A stretch of DNA of 11,063 nucleotides, from positions 1 through 11,063 of the forward strand of contig JAEYFY010000285.1 in NCBI GenBank assembly GCA_023454395.1, read 5' to 3'. The stretch comes from Pseudomonadota bacterium. Its GTDB lineage: Bacteria; Pseudomonadota; Gammaproteobacteria; Enterobacterales; Enterobacteriaceae. Position numbers and translations under genes: made by a program. A model generated the notes under the pieces. It made no database searches. It saw only the letters and a program-made list of their open reading frames with translations, and had not been told where the DNA came from. This document shows, one piece after another, positions 1-5,809 of this stretch (positions are counted from its first letter, which is position 1; each line of letters begins with the position of its first letter).

Positions 1-106
1 TATTATCAAGTAGATAATGTGCAACCTGCTGTAGCCTTTTACTTAATCCATTATAGCGGGAGCGAACTTGTTCCTGTAGTTCATTCAGATTTGTTGCAGT
101 AGACAT
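1..106 (-). CDS. MurR/RpiR-family transcriptional regulator, N-terminal part only
   Basis: The reverse strand reads ATG at 106 down to the window edge, giving 35 codons (MSTATNLNELQEQVRSRYNG, then a segment ending LSKRLQQVAHYLLDN). The pattern of a short helix, then LSKRLQQVA-YLLDN, is typical of the first helices of the HTH_6 domain in MurR/RpiR (sugar-phosphate responsive) regulators. A GAGG ribosome-binding site lies 5 bases before the ATG, which supports this start. These proteins normally carry a C-terminal SIS sugar-isomerase-like sensor domain, which lies outside the window. The specific regulator and its effector cannot be named from 35 residues. The gene is divergent from everything else in the left part of the window. 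Confidence 0.75.
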   Translation of the reverse strand, partial: MSTATNLNELQEQVRSRYNGLSKRLQQVAHYLLDN

Positions 107-133
107 AGTGCCCTCAATAAAAATACTATTGTA

Positions 134-162
134 ATTGTAGTGTTTTTTGCGTGGCATTTGAA
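134..162 (-). promoter_or_regulatory. Candidate sigma70 promoter for the RpiR-family gene
   Basis: Read on the minus strand, TTCAAA (157-162) and TACAAT (134-139) are separated by 17 bp. The -10 box matches 5 of 6 consensus positions and the -35 box 4 of 6. A second TACAAT copy follows immediately (128-133). Transcription would begin near 127, about 20 bases before the start codon. In DNA this AT-rich such matches occur by chance, so this is tentative. Confidence 0.3.
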
Positions 163-499
163 TGTTTTTAGCTAATAGTAATTAAAATGAAATATAGAGT
201 TAATTCCAAGTAAATGAATGACCTAAAGGTAATTATTCGATGTTTAAAACTCTATTTTATTTATTCTTTATTAATTTTATTATAACCTTGCGAAATTAAT
301 TTTCTTTATTTGAAGTTAAATGAAATTATTATTTCATTTGGCTAAGATGATATTAATAATAATACTAAATTCATTTTGATTCTTTTATTTTATTTGACCT
401 TAACTGACTTATATTATTGAAAATTTAACTTAGATTGTTATTTTTAATTATCAATATTGTCTCTATTTGAAATGTTAAGTATTTTAATATCTTTGTGCG

Positions 500-529
500 C
501 GATGCTTGATATTTATAATACGATGCTTG
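500..529 (+). repeat. 9-bp direct repeat flanking a consensus -10 box
   Basis: CGATGCTTG occurs at 500-508 and again at 521-529, a 21-bp period, so both copies face the same side of the helix. A perfect TATAAT lies between them at 514-519. The second copy would cover the transcription start and the first would sit in the spacer. No good -35 box is visible 16-18 bp upstream. This is the arrangement expected of a repressor-controlled promoter for the downstream small ORF, but the binding protein is unknown. Confidence 0.4.
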
Positions 530-543
530 TTTTATTTGTTAAT

Positions 544-563
544 GATAGTAATTTATCACTATC
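544..563. repeat. Short inverted repeat GATAGT-N8-ACTATC
   Basis: Six-base arms at 544-549 and 558-563 are separated by 8 bases. It lies in the presumed leader between the -10 box at 514-519 and the ATG at 601. It could be an operator or a weak leader hairpin. There is no T-tract of the kind a terminator needs. Confidence 0.3.
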
Positions 564-600
564 TTAATTAAAATTTATTTTTATTGGTTGAAATTTTTAT

Positions 601-801
601 ATGCAAAACGATCACTCGTGGATTAATTTATTAATGCACTATTGTCATGATCATTACTCAGAAATGATGCCTGTTATATTTTTTGTTTGTATTATTGGAA
701 TTATTTTTGGTGTTGTTCGCGAAATGCGCTGGTTATCCGTTTTTTTTACGGTTCCTCTAATTATTATTGTATTTTGCTTAATCAGTTCTAATTTAGGATA
801 A
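601..801 (+). CDS. Hypothetical small inner-membrane protein (66 aa)
   Basis: I do not recognise this gene. The 66-residue product has a short polar N-terminus rich in His and acidic residues (residues 4-21, including HYCHDHYSE), a hydrophobic segment at about 22-39, a short basic turn with the sequence REMRW (40-44), and a second hydrophobic segment at about 45-63. That fits a two-helix hairpin in the inner membrane. A stop codon at 589-591 in the same frame means 601 is the first usable ATG. There is no good Shine-Dalgarno sequence upstream (only GGTTGA), the main reason for caution. An open frame this long with a coherent membrane topology is not expected often in such AT-rich DNA. It stands alone, with about 320 bp of non-coding DNA after it. 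Confidence 0.45.
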   Translation: MQNDHSWINLLMHYCHDHYSEMMPVIFFVCIIGIIFGVVREMRWLSVFFTVPLIIIVFCLISSNLG

Positions 802-808
802 GTAAAGG

Positions 809-843
809 ATACAATTGTTTTTATAGTTAGACAATTGTTGTAT
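809..843. repeat. Paired ACAATTGT palindromes forming a dyad
   Basis: The self-complementary octamer ACAATTGT occurs at 811-818 and 831-838, 20 bp apart. Outer segments ATACAA (809-814) and TTGTAT (838-843) are also complementary. Because each octamer is its own complement, the pair can be read as a direct repeat (two turns apart) or as a hairpin with a 12-base loop. It starts 8 bases after the small ORF. It may be a weak transcription-end structure or a protein site; it lacks GC and a clean T-tract. Confidence 0.3.
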
Positions 844-1016
844 TGATCTTATTTTGCTTATTATTTCCCTTTTTATGCTTTTTATTATGTATATAAACAC
901 CTGCCAATATACCTATCTTATTTTGACCTTATTTTGAAAAAAACTGATCCAACAATGTCATTGATTAGACAATCAACAGAGTGACTAATAAGAGCTTATG
1001 ACTTATTGATTATTAT

Positions 1017-1031
1017 TGATAATGATAAGCA
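1017..1031 (+). promoter_or_regulatory. Fur-box-like sequence upstream of yceJ
   Basis: TGATAATGATAAGCA matches the 7-1-7 Fur consensus (TGATAAT-N-ATTATCA) at 12 of 14 defined positions. It sits about 95 bp before the yceJ ATG, just upstream of the weak promoter candidate. AT-rich background makes such matches common, so this is only suggestive of iron control. Confidence 0.3.
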
Positions 1032-1125
1032 AATTATTTGTTGAACTATGGGCTAACAATTTATTCTCAATACACTAAACTAGATAACATTATTTTAATG
1101 AATTAGAAACTATTGGGTTTTTATT

Positions 1126-1680
1126 ATGCAATGGCGAAATAATGCGTCTCGCTATGGGCACTTGTCACTCCTTTTACACTGGGGGATGGCGCTTACTGTC
1201 TATGGTATGTTTGCTTTAGGGCTGTGGATGGTGACGCTAGGGTATTATGATAGCTGGTATCATTCTGCACCTGAAATACATAAGAGTATTGGTATTCTTT
1301 TATTTATTATTTTGATAGTGCGTGTGATATGGCGTTGGATTTCTCCACCGCCTAAAGCTTTATCAAGCTACAGTAAACTGACACGTATTAGTGCTCATAT
1401 TGCACATATGCTTTTATATTTAATCTTATTTTCTATTCTGATTAGTGGTTATTTAATTTCGACCGCTGATGGACAAGCTATATCTGTATTTGATTGGTTT
1501 TCTGTGCCTGCTATTTTTACAGGGGAAGCCGAACAAGCGGATTTAGCTGGTGATATTCATCTTTATTTAGCTTGGACAGTAGTTTTGTTATCGCTATTAC
1601 ATGCTGCTGGTGCTTTAAAACATCACTTTATTGATAAAGATGTCACGTTAAAACGCATGCTAGGAATGCGGACTAAATAA
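1126..1680 (+). CDS. yceJ: Cytochrome b561 family protein YceJ
   Basis: A 184-residue integral membrane dihaem b-type cytochrome, expected to move electrons between the quinone pool and a periplasmic partner. Four hydrophobic helices are visible at about residues 13-35, 54-72, 92-112 and 144-162. Histidines H18, H52, H145 and H159 fall in those helices at the spacing of the haem ligands of E. coli cytochrome b561. The motifs LHWGMA, YHSAPEIHKSIG, SGYLISTADG and LKHHFIDKD closely follow E. coli YceJ, and the length is normal. The ribosome-binding site is weak (GGG eight bases upstream), but the start aligns with E. coli. yceI begins 33 bp downstream, as in E. coli, so the two are presumably one operon. 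The electron partner is not known from the sequence. Confidence 0.9.
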   Translation: MQWRNNASRYGHLSLLLHWGMALTVYGMFALGLWMVTLGYYDSWYHSAPEIHKSIGILLFIILIVRVIWRWISPPPKALSSYSKLTRISAHIAHMLLYLILFSILISGYLISTADGQAISVFDWFSVPAIFTGEAEQADLAGDIHLYLAWTVVLLSLLHAAGALKHHFIDKDVTLKRMLGMRTK

Positions 1681-1713
1681 TTAAACTTATAAAATGAAAT
1701 TATGGAGATAACA

Positions 1714-2292
1714 ATGTTTAAGAAAGCTTTATTAGGTTTAACAGCAGGTGCGTTGTTATTTAATGCAAGTACTGCTTTAGCAGCAGATTATGCTATTGAT
1801 AAACAAGGTCAGCACGCATTTGTACAGTTTCGTATCCAACATTTAGGCTATAGCTGGTTATACGGCACTTTTAAAGATTTTGATGGTACATTTAGTTACG
1901 ATAAAGAAGATCCATCAAAAGATAAAGTTGATGTCGTGATTAAAACAGGTAGCTTAGACACTAATCACGCAGAACGTGATAAGCATTTACGTAGCGCTGA
2001 TTTCTTTAATGCAAGCAAATATCCTGAAGCTCGATTTGTCTCAACCCAAGTGACTCGTGATGGCGAAAACTATGTAGTTACAGGTGATTTAACATTAAAT
2101 GGTGTGACTAAACCTGTTTCATTAAATGCAAAATTAATTGGTGAAGGTACTGATCCTTGGAAAGGTTACCGTGCTGGTTTTGAAGCAACAGGTAAAGTGA
2201 ATCTGAAAGAGTTTAATTTTAAATCAGACTTAGGGCCAAAATCACAAGAAGCTGAGTTAATTATCTCTGTTGAAGGCGTAAAAAAAGCGTAA
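1714..2292 (+). CDS. yceI: Periplasmic YceI family isoprenoid-binding protein
   Basis: A 192-residue exported protein of the YceI-like lipocalin-fold family, whose members bind polyisoprenoids such as ubiquinone-like chains in a beta-barrel. The start is set at 1714 rather than the in-frame ATG at 1702. GGAG at 1704-1707 is then a correctly spaced ribosome-binding site, and the product starts MFKKALLGL like E. coli YceI. A signal peptide runs to about residue 23, with cleavage after the Ala-Leu-Ala triplet and a mature N-terminus of ADYAIDKQG. Conserved stretches include [57 protein letters not shown] and a final LIISVEGV. Pairing with yceJ suggests a lipid-soluble redox carrier handled with the b561 cytochrome; this is inference. 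A strong terminator follows. Confidence 0.93.
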   Translation: MFKKALLGLTAGALLFNASTALAADYAIDKQGQHAFVQFRIQHLGYSWLYGTFKDFDGTFSYDKEDPSKDKVDVVIKTGSLDTNHAERDKHLRSADFFNASKYPEARFVSTQVTRDGENYVVTGDLTLNGVTKPVSLNAKLIGEGTDPWKGYRAGFEATGKVNLKEFNFKSDLGPKSQEAELIISVEGVKKA

Positions 2293-2343
2293 TTAAATGC
2301 TTTTTATAAGGCAATAAAGCCTCTTATTACCTAGATGATTTAT

Positions 2344-2373
2344 AAACCGATACCTTAGCGTATCGGTTTTTTT
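2344..2373 (+). terminator. Rho-independent terminator of yceJ-yceI
   Basis: A perfect 10-bp stem (AAACCGATAC at 2344-2353 with GTATCGGTTT at 2360-2369) closes a 6-base loop and runs into a T-tract to 2373. It lies about 50 bp after the yceI stop. Confidence 0.9.
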
Positions 2374-2374
2374 A

Positions 2375-2403
2375 TGCACAATTATGCTGAATGATCCTAT
2401 ACT
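2375..2403 (+). promoter_or_regulatory. Candidate promoter for the hydrolase-kch unit
   Basis: TGCACA (2375-2380), a 17-bp spacer and TATACT (2398-2403) resemble a sigma70 promoter (4 of 6 and 5 of 6 matches). It lies immediately after the yceI terminator and would give a leader of about 115 nt before the next gene. No other clear promoter is visible in the gap. Confidence 0.35.
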
Positions 2404-2525
2404 TAAACACTAATTCTATTTTTAATAGGGCTAATGTTTATTTGAGGCTTTATCGATTTTAAGTAAGAGAAAAGCAAGCTCATAATAAAGAAGCCATCCA
2501 TTTATTTAACAGGAAAGAGTTAATA

Positions 2526-3608
2526 ATGAAAAAACTACGTCATACTTTTTTGGGTACTCTACTTATAGCTGGCTTTTTTACAGTAGGTATTACAAGTGTT
2601 GATGCATGTACTCGGCTTGTTTATTTAGGCGACAATAACCAAATTATTACGGCTCGTTCAATGGACTGGAAATATGACATAGGAACAAATTTATGGATAT
2701 TTCCACAAGGGATGCAACGTTCAGGAGAAGCTGGTGATAACTCGATAAAATGGACATCTAAATATGGAAGTGTGATTGCATCTGGTTATGATATTTCTAC
2801 GACAGACGGTATGAATGAAAAAGGTTTAGTGGCTAATTTATTGTGGCTGGCAGAATCTGATTATCCCGCATATACCAAGGAAAAACCGGCGATTTCAATT
2901 TCTGCATGGGCGCAGTATGTGTTAGATAATTTTGCTTCAGTCGAAGAAGCTGTGAATGCATTAGACAGTGAGCCTTTTATTGTATTGACGGATAAAGTGC
3001 CCGGACAAGATAGAATGGCAACATTGCATCTTTCACTTTCAGATGCAACGGGAGATAGCGCCATTATTGAATATATAAATGGTAAGCAAGTGATTCATCA
3101 CAGCAAAGAGTATCAAGTGATGACGAATTCGCCTATTTTCTCAGAACAATTAGCGCTGAATAGTTATTGGCAACAAATCGGCGGAACCGTGATGTTACCG
3201 GGGACGAATCGTGCTTCAGATCGTTTTGCCCGAGCTTCTTTTTATGTGAATGCCATTCCTAAAGCTCAATCAAGTCAAAAATCTCTCGCTAGCGTATTTG
3301 GCGTGATCAGAAATGTATCTGTACCTTATGGGTTAAGTACGGTGGAATCACCCGAAATTTCATCCACACGCTGGAGAACTGTGGCTGATCATAAAAACCA
3401 ATTATATTTTTTCGAATCAGCATTATCACCGAATACCTTTTGGGTTAATTTAAAGGAAATTGATTTTTCAAAAGAGAGTGGGAAAGTGATGACATTACCA
3501 TTAGGTGAAGAGCAGTCGATAATCTATTCAGCTAATGCTACTAGTCATTTTAAACCTGCAGAACCTTTTAAATTTCAAGGATTAGATAATATTCCTTTAA
3601 ATAACTAA
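2526..3608 (+). CDS. Secreted choloylglycine hydrolase / penicillin V acylase family Ntn hydrolase
   Basis: A 360-residue N-terminal-nucleophile amidase of the choloylglycine hydrolase family, which cleaves amide bonds in conjugated bile salts, penicillin V or acyl-homoserine lactones. Residues 1-27 form a signal peptide ending VDA. The next residue, C28, is the expected catalytic cysteine (CTR), so signal cleavage itself would expose the nucleophile. Numbered from C28, D47 (in RSMDW) is mature residue 20, N104 (VANLLW) is 77, N201 (MTNSP) is 174, and the Arg pair in SDRFAR (R233, R236) is near 206-209. These match the family active-site set. The tryptophans W48 and W107 and the signal peptide resemble the Gram-negative penicillin-V-acylase group more than gut bile salt hydrolases; the substrate is not provable here. 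AGGAAAG precedes the ATG. kch follows 22 bp later. Confidence 0.85.
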   Translation: MKKLRHTFLGTLLIAGFFTVGITSVDACTRLVYLGDNNQIITARSMDWKYDIGTNLWIFPQGMQRSGEAGDNSIKWTSKYGSVIASGYDISTTDGMNEKGLVANLLWLAESDYPAYTKEKPAISISAWAQYVLDNFASVEEAVNALDSEPFIVLTDKVPGQDRMATLHLSLSDATGDSAIIEYINGKQVIHHSKEYQVMTNSPIFSEQLALNSYWQQIGGTVMLPGTNRASDRFARASFYVNAIPKAQSSQKSLASVFGVIRNVSVPYGLSTVESPEISSTRWRTVADHKNQLYFFESALSPNTFWVNLKEIDFSKESGKVMTLPLGEEQSIIYSANATSHFKPAEPFKFQGLDNIPLNN

Positions 3609-3630
3609 CTGAGTATTTACAATATCTAAT

Positions 3631-4803
3631 ATGAAATTATCCGCAATACTAAATGTGATAGAGACATCTAAAGTGACAAGAAAAATGATGTCTTTATTAC
3701 TTATCTTAAATGGTATTTTTATCATTTACTCCATTTTGTTGTCCCGCGGTGTCTATCTGGATTGGGAAATTCATGGCTTTTCTGCATGGCTTAAATCATT
3801 GGGTGTATTGAAGCTCCTCGATATACCTAAAGTGATGTTAGCTTGTGCATTAATTTTGCTTTCAATATTTATGTATCTTGGCGCTAGAATTGCGTGGTGT
3901 GTCTCTTTGATTTTATTAGCCACCATTGTTTTTCTTGATATCGCTGTTTATCAGCAAATGGACTTTCAATCCTATTTTTCTTTTATTTTAGCTATTGGGT
4001 TGTTGATCAGTTGGCGTGCATTTCCACATCATAGTTTAACTAGTGCTGGCTTTGTGGCTTTTATCTGTATCCTTTCTTTGCTGTTATTCTCAATGCTGGG
4101 AAGTCTGTATATTGGTGATGAATTTAAGCCACATATTACAACGTTGATGGATGCATTCTATTTTTCTATTGTCTGCATGACGACACTAGGATTTGGCGAT
4201 ATTGTACCAATTAGCACGAATGCACGTATTTTTACTCTCACTGTTGTTATCTTGGGAATAACCGTTTTTACTACTTCCATTGTGTATGTCATGGGATTTC
4301 TTGCGCGCGGTACTCGCGATATTGTTAAGAAAAGGATCGCTAAAATGCATAATCATTTTATTATTATTGGTTCATCGGCATTAGCTTCTCAATTAGAAAA
4401 AGGGTTAAGAGAACAAGGTAAAGCCGTTATTGCGATTTGTGCCGATAAAAGTAAAGCCTCTTATGATACGCAAGCCAATATTATTGAAGGTGATCCAACT
4501 AATCTTAAAACATTGCTATCTGCCAATATTGCTAAAGCGAGTTGGGTTGTGACTTTATCTGAAAGTGATGCAGAAAATACCTTTATTTTGCTGACTATCC
4601 AAGAGTGCTCTGATGTTGATGCCAAGCTGATCACTATCATTAATCAAGATGAAAACAGAGATAAAATAAGTCGGTTACGTCCAGATATGTTGCTTTCTTT
4701 AGCATCGTTAGGCAAAGAAATTATGATGAAAGTTTTATGTGGTGAATCTATTTCCTCTTCAGATGTGACTGATTTGCTTTTAAACAAATATTTAAAATCA
4801 TAG
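3631..4803 (+). CDS. kch: Kch-type voltage-gated-like potassium channel
   Basis: A 390-residue inner-membrane K+ channel with a cytosolic RCK/TrkA-N regulatory domain, aligning along its length with E. coli Kch (about 417 aa). Hydrophobic segments lie at about 18-37, 66-84, 86-106, 114-130 and 138-160. A pore helix follows, then the selectivity filter TTLGFGD (184-190) and an inner helix at about 197-222. From about 240 the domain starts HNHFIIIGSSALASQL and continues through EGDPTN and SDAENTF to DMLLSLASLG. The Rossmann glycine motif is degenerate, as in E. coli Kch. The filter is TLGFG rather than TVGYG. The start lacks a good ribosome-binding site, but the N-terminus aligns with E. coli (LNGIFI near residue 26). 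It lies 22 bp after the hydrolase gene, so it may depend on that transcript. M239 has its own ribosome-binding site. The C-terminus is shorter than in E. coli. Confidence 0.88.
   Translation: MKLSAILNVIETSKVTRKMMSLLLILNGIFIIYSILLSRGVYLDWEIHGFSAWLKSLGVLKLLDIPKVMLACALILLSIFMYLGARIAWCVSLILLATIVFLDIAVYQQMDFQSYFSFILAIGLLISWRAFPHHSLTSAGFVAFICILSLLLFSMLGSLYIGDEFKPHITTLMDAFYFSIVCMTTLGFGDIVPISTNARIFTLTVVILGITVFTTSIVYVMGFLARGTRDIVKKRIAKMHNHFIIIGSSALASQLEKGLREQGKAVIAICADKSKASYDTQANIIEGDPTNLKTLLSANIAKASWVVTLSESDAENTFILLTIQECSDVDAKLITIINQDENRDKISRLRPDMLLSLASLGKEIMMKVLCGESISSSDVTDLLLNKYLKS
4332..4347 (+). promoter_or_regulatory. Internal ribosome-binding site and start (M239) within kch
   Basis: AAGGA (4332-4336) stands 8 bases before an in-frame ATG (4345-4347) at residue 239, exactly where the membrane part ends and the cytosolic domain begins (MHNHFIIIG). 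This site is better than the one at the full-length start. The equivalent methionine in E. coli Kch (M240) has been reported as an internal start giving a free cytosolic domain. The product here would be 152 residues. Confidence 0.5.
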
Positions 4804-4805
4804 TT

Positions 4806-4834
4806 TTGATAAAACCTTCTTTACGAATGATAAT
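4806..4834 (+). promoter_or_regulatory. Sigma70 promoter of tehB (overlapping a Fur-like box)
   Basis: TTGATA (4806-4811) and GATAAT (4829-4834) are separated by exactly 17 bp, each matching 5 of 6 consensus positions. Transcription would start near 4841. The -35 box begins three bases after the kch stop codon, and there is no terminator between kch and tehB. TGATAATGATTGCCA (4828-4842) across the -10 box also matches the 7-1-7 Fur consensus at 12 of 14 positions; this may simply reflect the -10 box. Confidence 0.6.
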
Positions 4835-4843
4835 GATTGCCAT

Positions 4844-4866
4844 AAGATGTATTTAAAATGCATCTT
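4844..4866 (+). promoter_or_regulatory. NsrR operator of tehB
   Basis: Two 11-bp arms, AAGATGTATTT and AAATGCATCTT, flank a central A. This matches the NsrR consensus (AAGATGCATTT-A-AAATGCATCTT) at 22 of 23 positions, and the dyad extends one more base on each side. It begins 10 bp after the -10 box and ends 4 bp before the GAGG ribosome-binding site, so bound repressor would sit over the early transcribed region. NsrR is an iron-sulfur repressor inactivated by nitric oxide. Confidence 0.85.
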
Positions 4867-4881
4867 AAGCGAGGTTGAATT

Positions 4882-5736
4882 ATGGAACTTGTAAGTTATA
4901 AAAAAATGCCAGAGTGGACTCGTACATCCATTCCTTTGGCGTTCTTAGAACGCCACAATACAAAGGAAGGCACTTATGCCCAAATGCGGATACTGCAAGG
5001 TAATATGACATTTGTTGTTTTTAATGATGATGGTTCACAAATTTCAGTTGAGTGTAATACTGAGGATCAGCCACCTTTAATTCAACCTCAACAGTGGCAT
5101 AAAATAGATAAAGCAAGTGATGATGTACGTTGTCAGCTCTCTTTTTTATGCGCCCCAGAAGATAAGTTATTTAAAGAAAACGACTTATCATTACCGCATT
5201 CTGAAGTACGTTATATGGCAACGTTTACTCAGCCTTGCAAGGTGTTAGATTTAGGTGCTGGTCGTGGTCGAAATAGTTTCTATTTAGCGTCTCAAGGTTA
5301 TGATGTGACAGCGTTAGATATAAATGCTTCACATATTGATGCCATTGAAACAGTTAAAGCCAAAACAGGATTAGCGGTAAAAAGTGGCTTATATGATATT
5401 AATAAAGCTTCACTTACTGAGAAATACGATATCATTCTTTCAACCGTTGTATTGATGTTCTGCCAACGGGAACGTATTGAAAGTATTATTAAAAATATGC
5501 AGGAATGTACCAACCCTAACGGTATTAATGTGATTGTTTGCCCTGTTGAAACGCCAAATAGTGATCCTGCTGAAATTCCATTTAAAACTTTTTTACATCC
5601 AAACGAATTAGCTGATTATTATAAAGACTGGGAAATTATTAAATATAATGAGAACCCAGGGCATCTACATAAAACAGATGCAAATGGCAATCGTATCGCC
5701 TTAAATTTTGCTACTTTAATCGCACGCAAAAAATAG
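4882..5736 (+). CDS. tehB: TehB-type SAM-dependent methyltransferase, long two-domain form
   Basis: A 284-residue cytosolic methyltransferase linked to tellurite and selenite resistance by methylation, and to oxidative or nitrosative stress in relatives. Residues 1-95 form the TehB N-terminal cupin-like domain (VSYKKMPEWT, HNTKEGTYAQ, QPQQWHKI). The Rossmann methyltransferase domain follows, with SAM motif I VLDLGAGRGRNS (121-132), the acidic residue D146 in ALDIN, and the conserved YDIN, STVVLMF and RERIESIIKNMQ segments. It ends HKTDANGNRIALNFATLIARKK. Length and sequence match Haemophilus influenzae TehB (286 aa). E. coli TehB is shorter (197 aa) and lacks the N-terminal domain. No tehA is adjacent. 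GAGG lies 7 bases before the ATG. The promoter and NsrR operator directly upstream indicate induction by nitric oxide. Confidence 0.93.
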   Translation: MELVSYKKMPEWTRTSIPLAFLERHNTKEGTYAQMRILQGNMTFVVFNDDGSQISVECNTEDQPPLIQPQQWHKIDKASDDVRCQLSFLCAPEDKLFKENDLSLPHSEVRYMATFTQPCKVLDLGAGRGRNSFYLASQGYDVTALDINASHIDAIETVKAKTGLAVKSGLYDINKASLTEKYDIILSTVVLMFCQRERIESIIKNMQECTNPNGINVIVCPVETPNSDPAEIPFKTFLHPNELADYYKDWEIIKYNENPGHLHKTDANGNRIALNFATLIARKK

Positions 5737-5760
5737 TTAAGAACTATCCTCCCTTTTTTA

Positions 5761-5790
5761 AATACCCCAAATAATTGGGGTATTTTTTTA
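5761..5790 (+). terminator. Rho-independent terminator of tehB, possibly shared with clcA
   Basis: A perfect 10-bp stem (AATACCCCAA 5761-5770 with TTGGGGTATT 5775-5784) has an ATAA loop and a T-tract to 5789. It lies between convergent genes. On the minus strand the stem is followed only by ATTT then A residues, so it is a weaker but possible terminator for clcA as well. Confidence 0.9.
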
Positions 5791-5809
5791 TCTGTTTAAG
5801 TGAGTTTTA

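Larger units (their letters stand above)
107..600. other. Long AT-rich intergenic region
   Basis: About 490 bp between the leftward RpiR-type gene and the rightward small ORF. I see no convincing coding frame, tRNA or terminator. It contains the candidate minus-strand promoter at 134-162, the direct repeats with a consensus -10 box at 500-529, and a short inverted repeat at 544-563. The middle (about 170-480) is nearly all A and T and shows nothing I can name. Confidence 0.5.
802..1125. other. Intergenic region upstream of yceJ
   Basis: This is 324 bp without a supported gene. It holds the paired ACAATTGT dyad just after the small ORF and a Fur-like sequence at 1017-1031. A weak promoter candidate for yceJ has TTGTTG (1038-1043), an 18-bp spacer and TATTCT (1062-1067). 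No terminator-like GC hairpin is present, so read-through from the small ORF into yceJ cannot be excluded. Confidence 0.35.

Noticed and set aside
343..365. Possible NsrR site beginning AAGATG in the left intergenic region
   Set aside because: Only about 14 of 23 positions match, mostly A/T, and there is no dyad symmetry; expected by chance in this composition.
1702..1713. Upstream in-frame ATG giving a four-residue longer YceI
   Set aside because: It would overlap its own GGAG ribosome-binding site. The ATG at 1714 is correctly spaced and matches the E. coli N-terminus and signal peptide.
2309..2322. Small AGGC-N6-GCCT hairpin after yceI
   Set aside because: Four-base-pair stem without a T-tract; the strong terminator at 2344-2373 explains transcript ending better.
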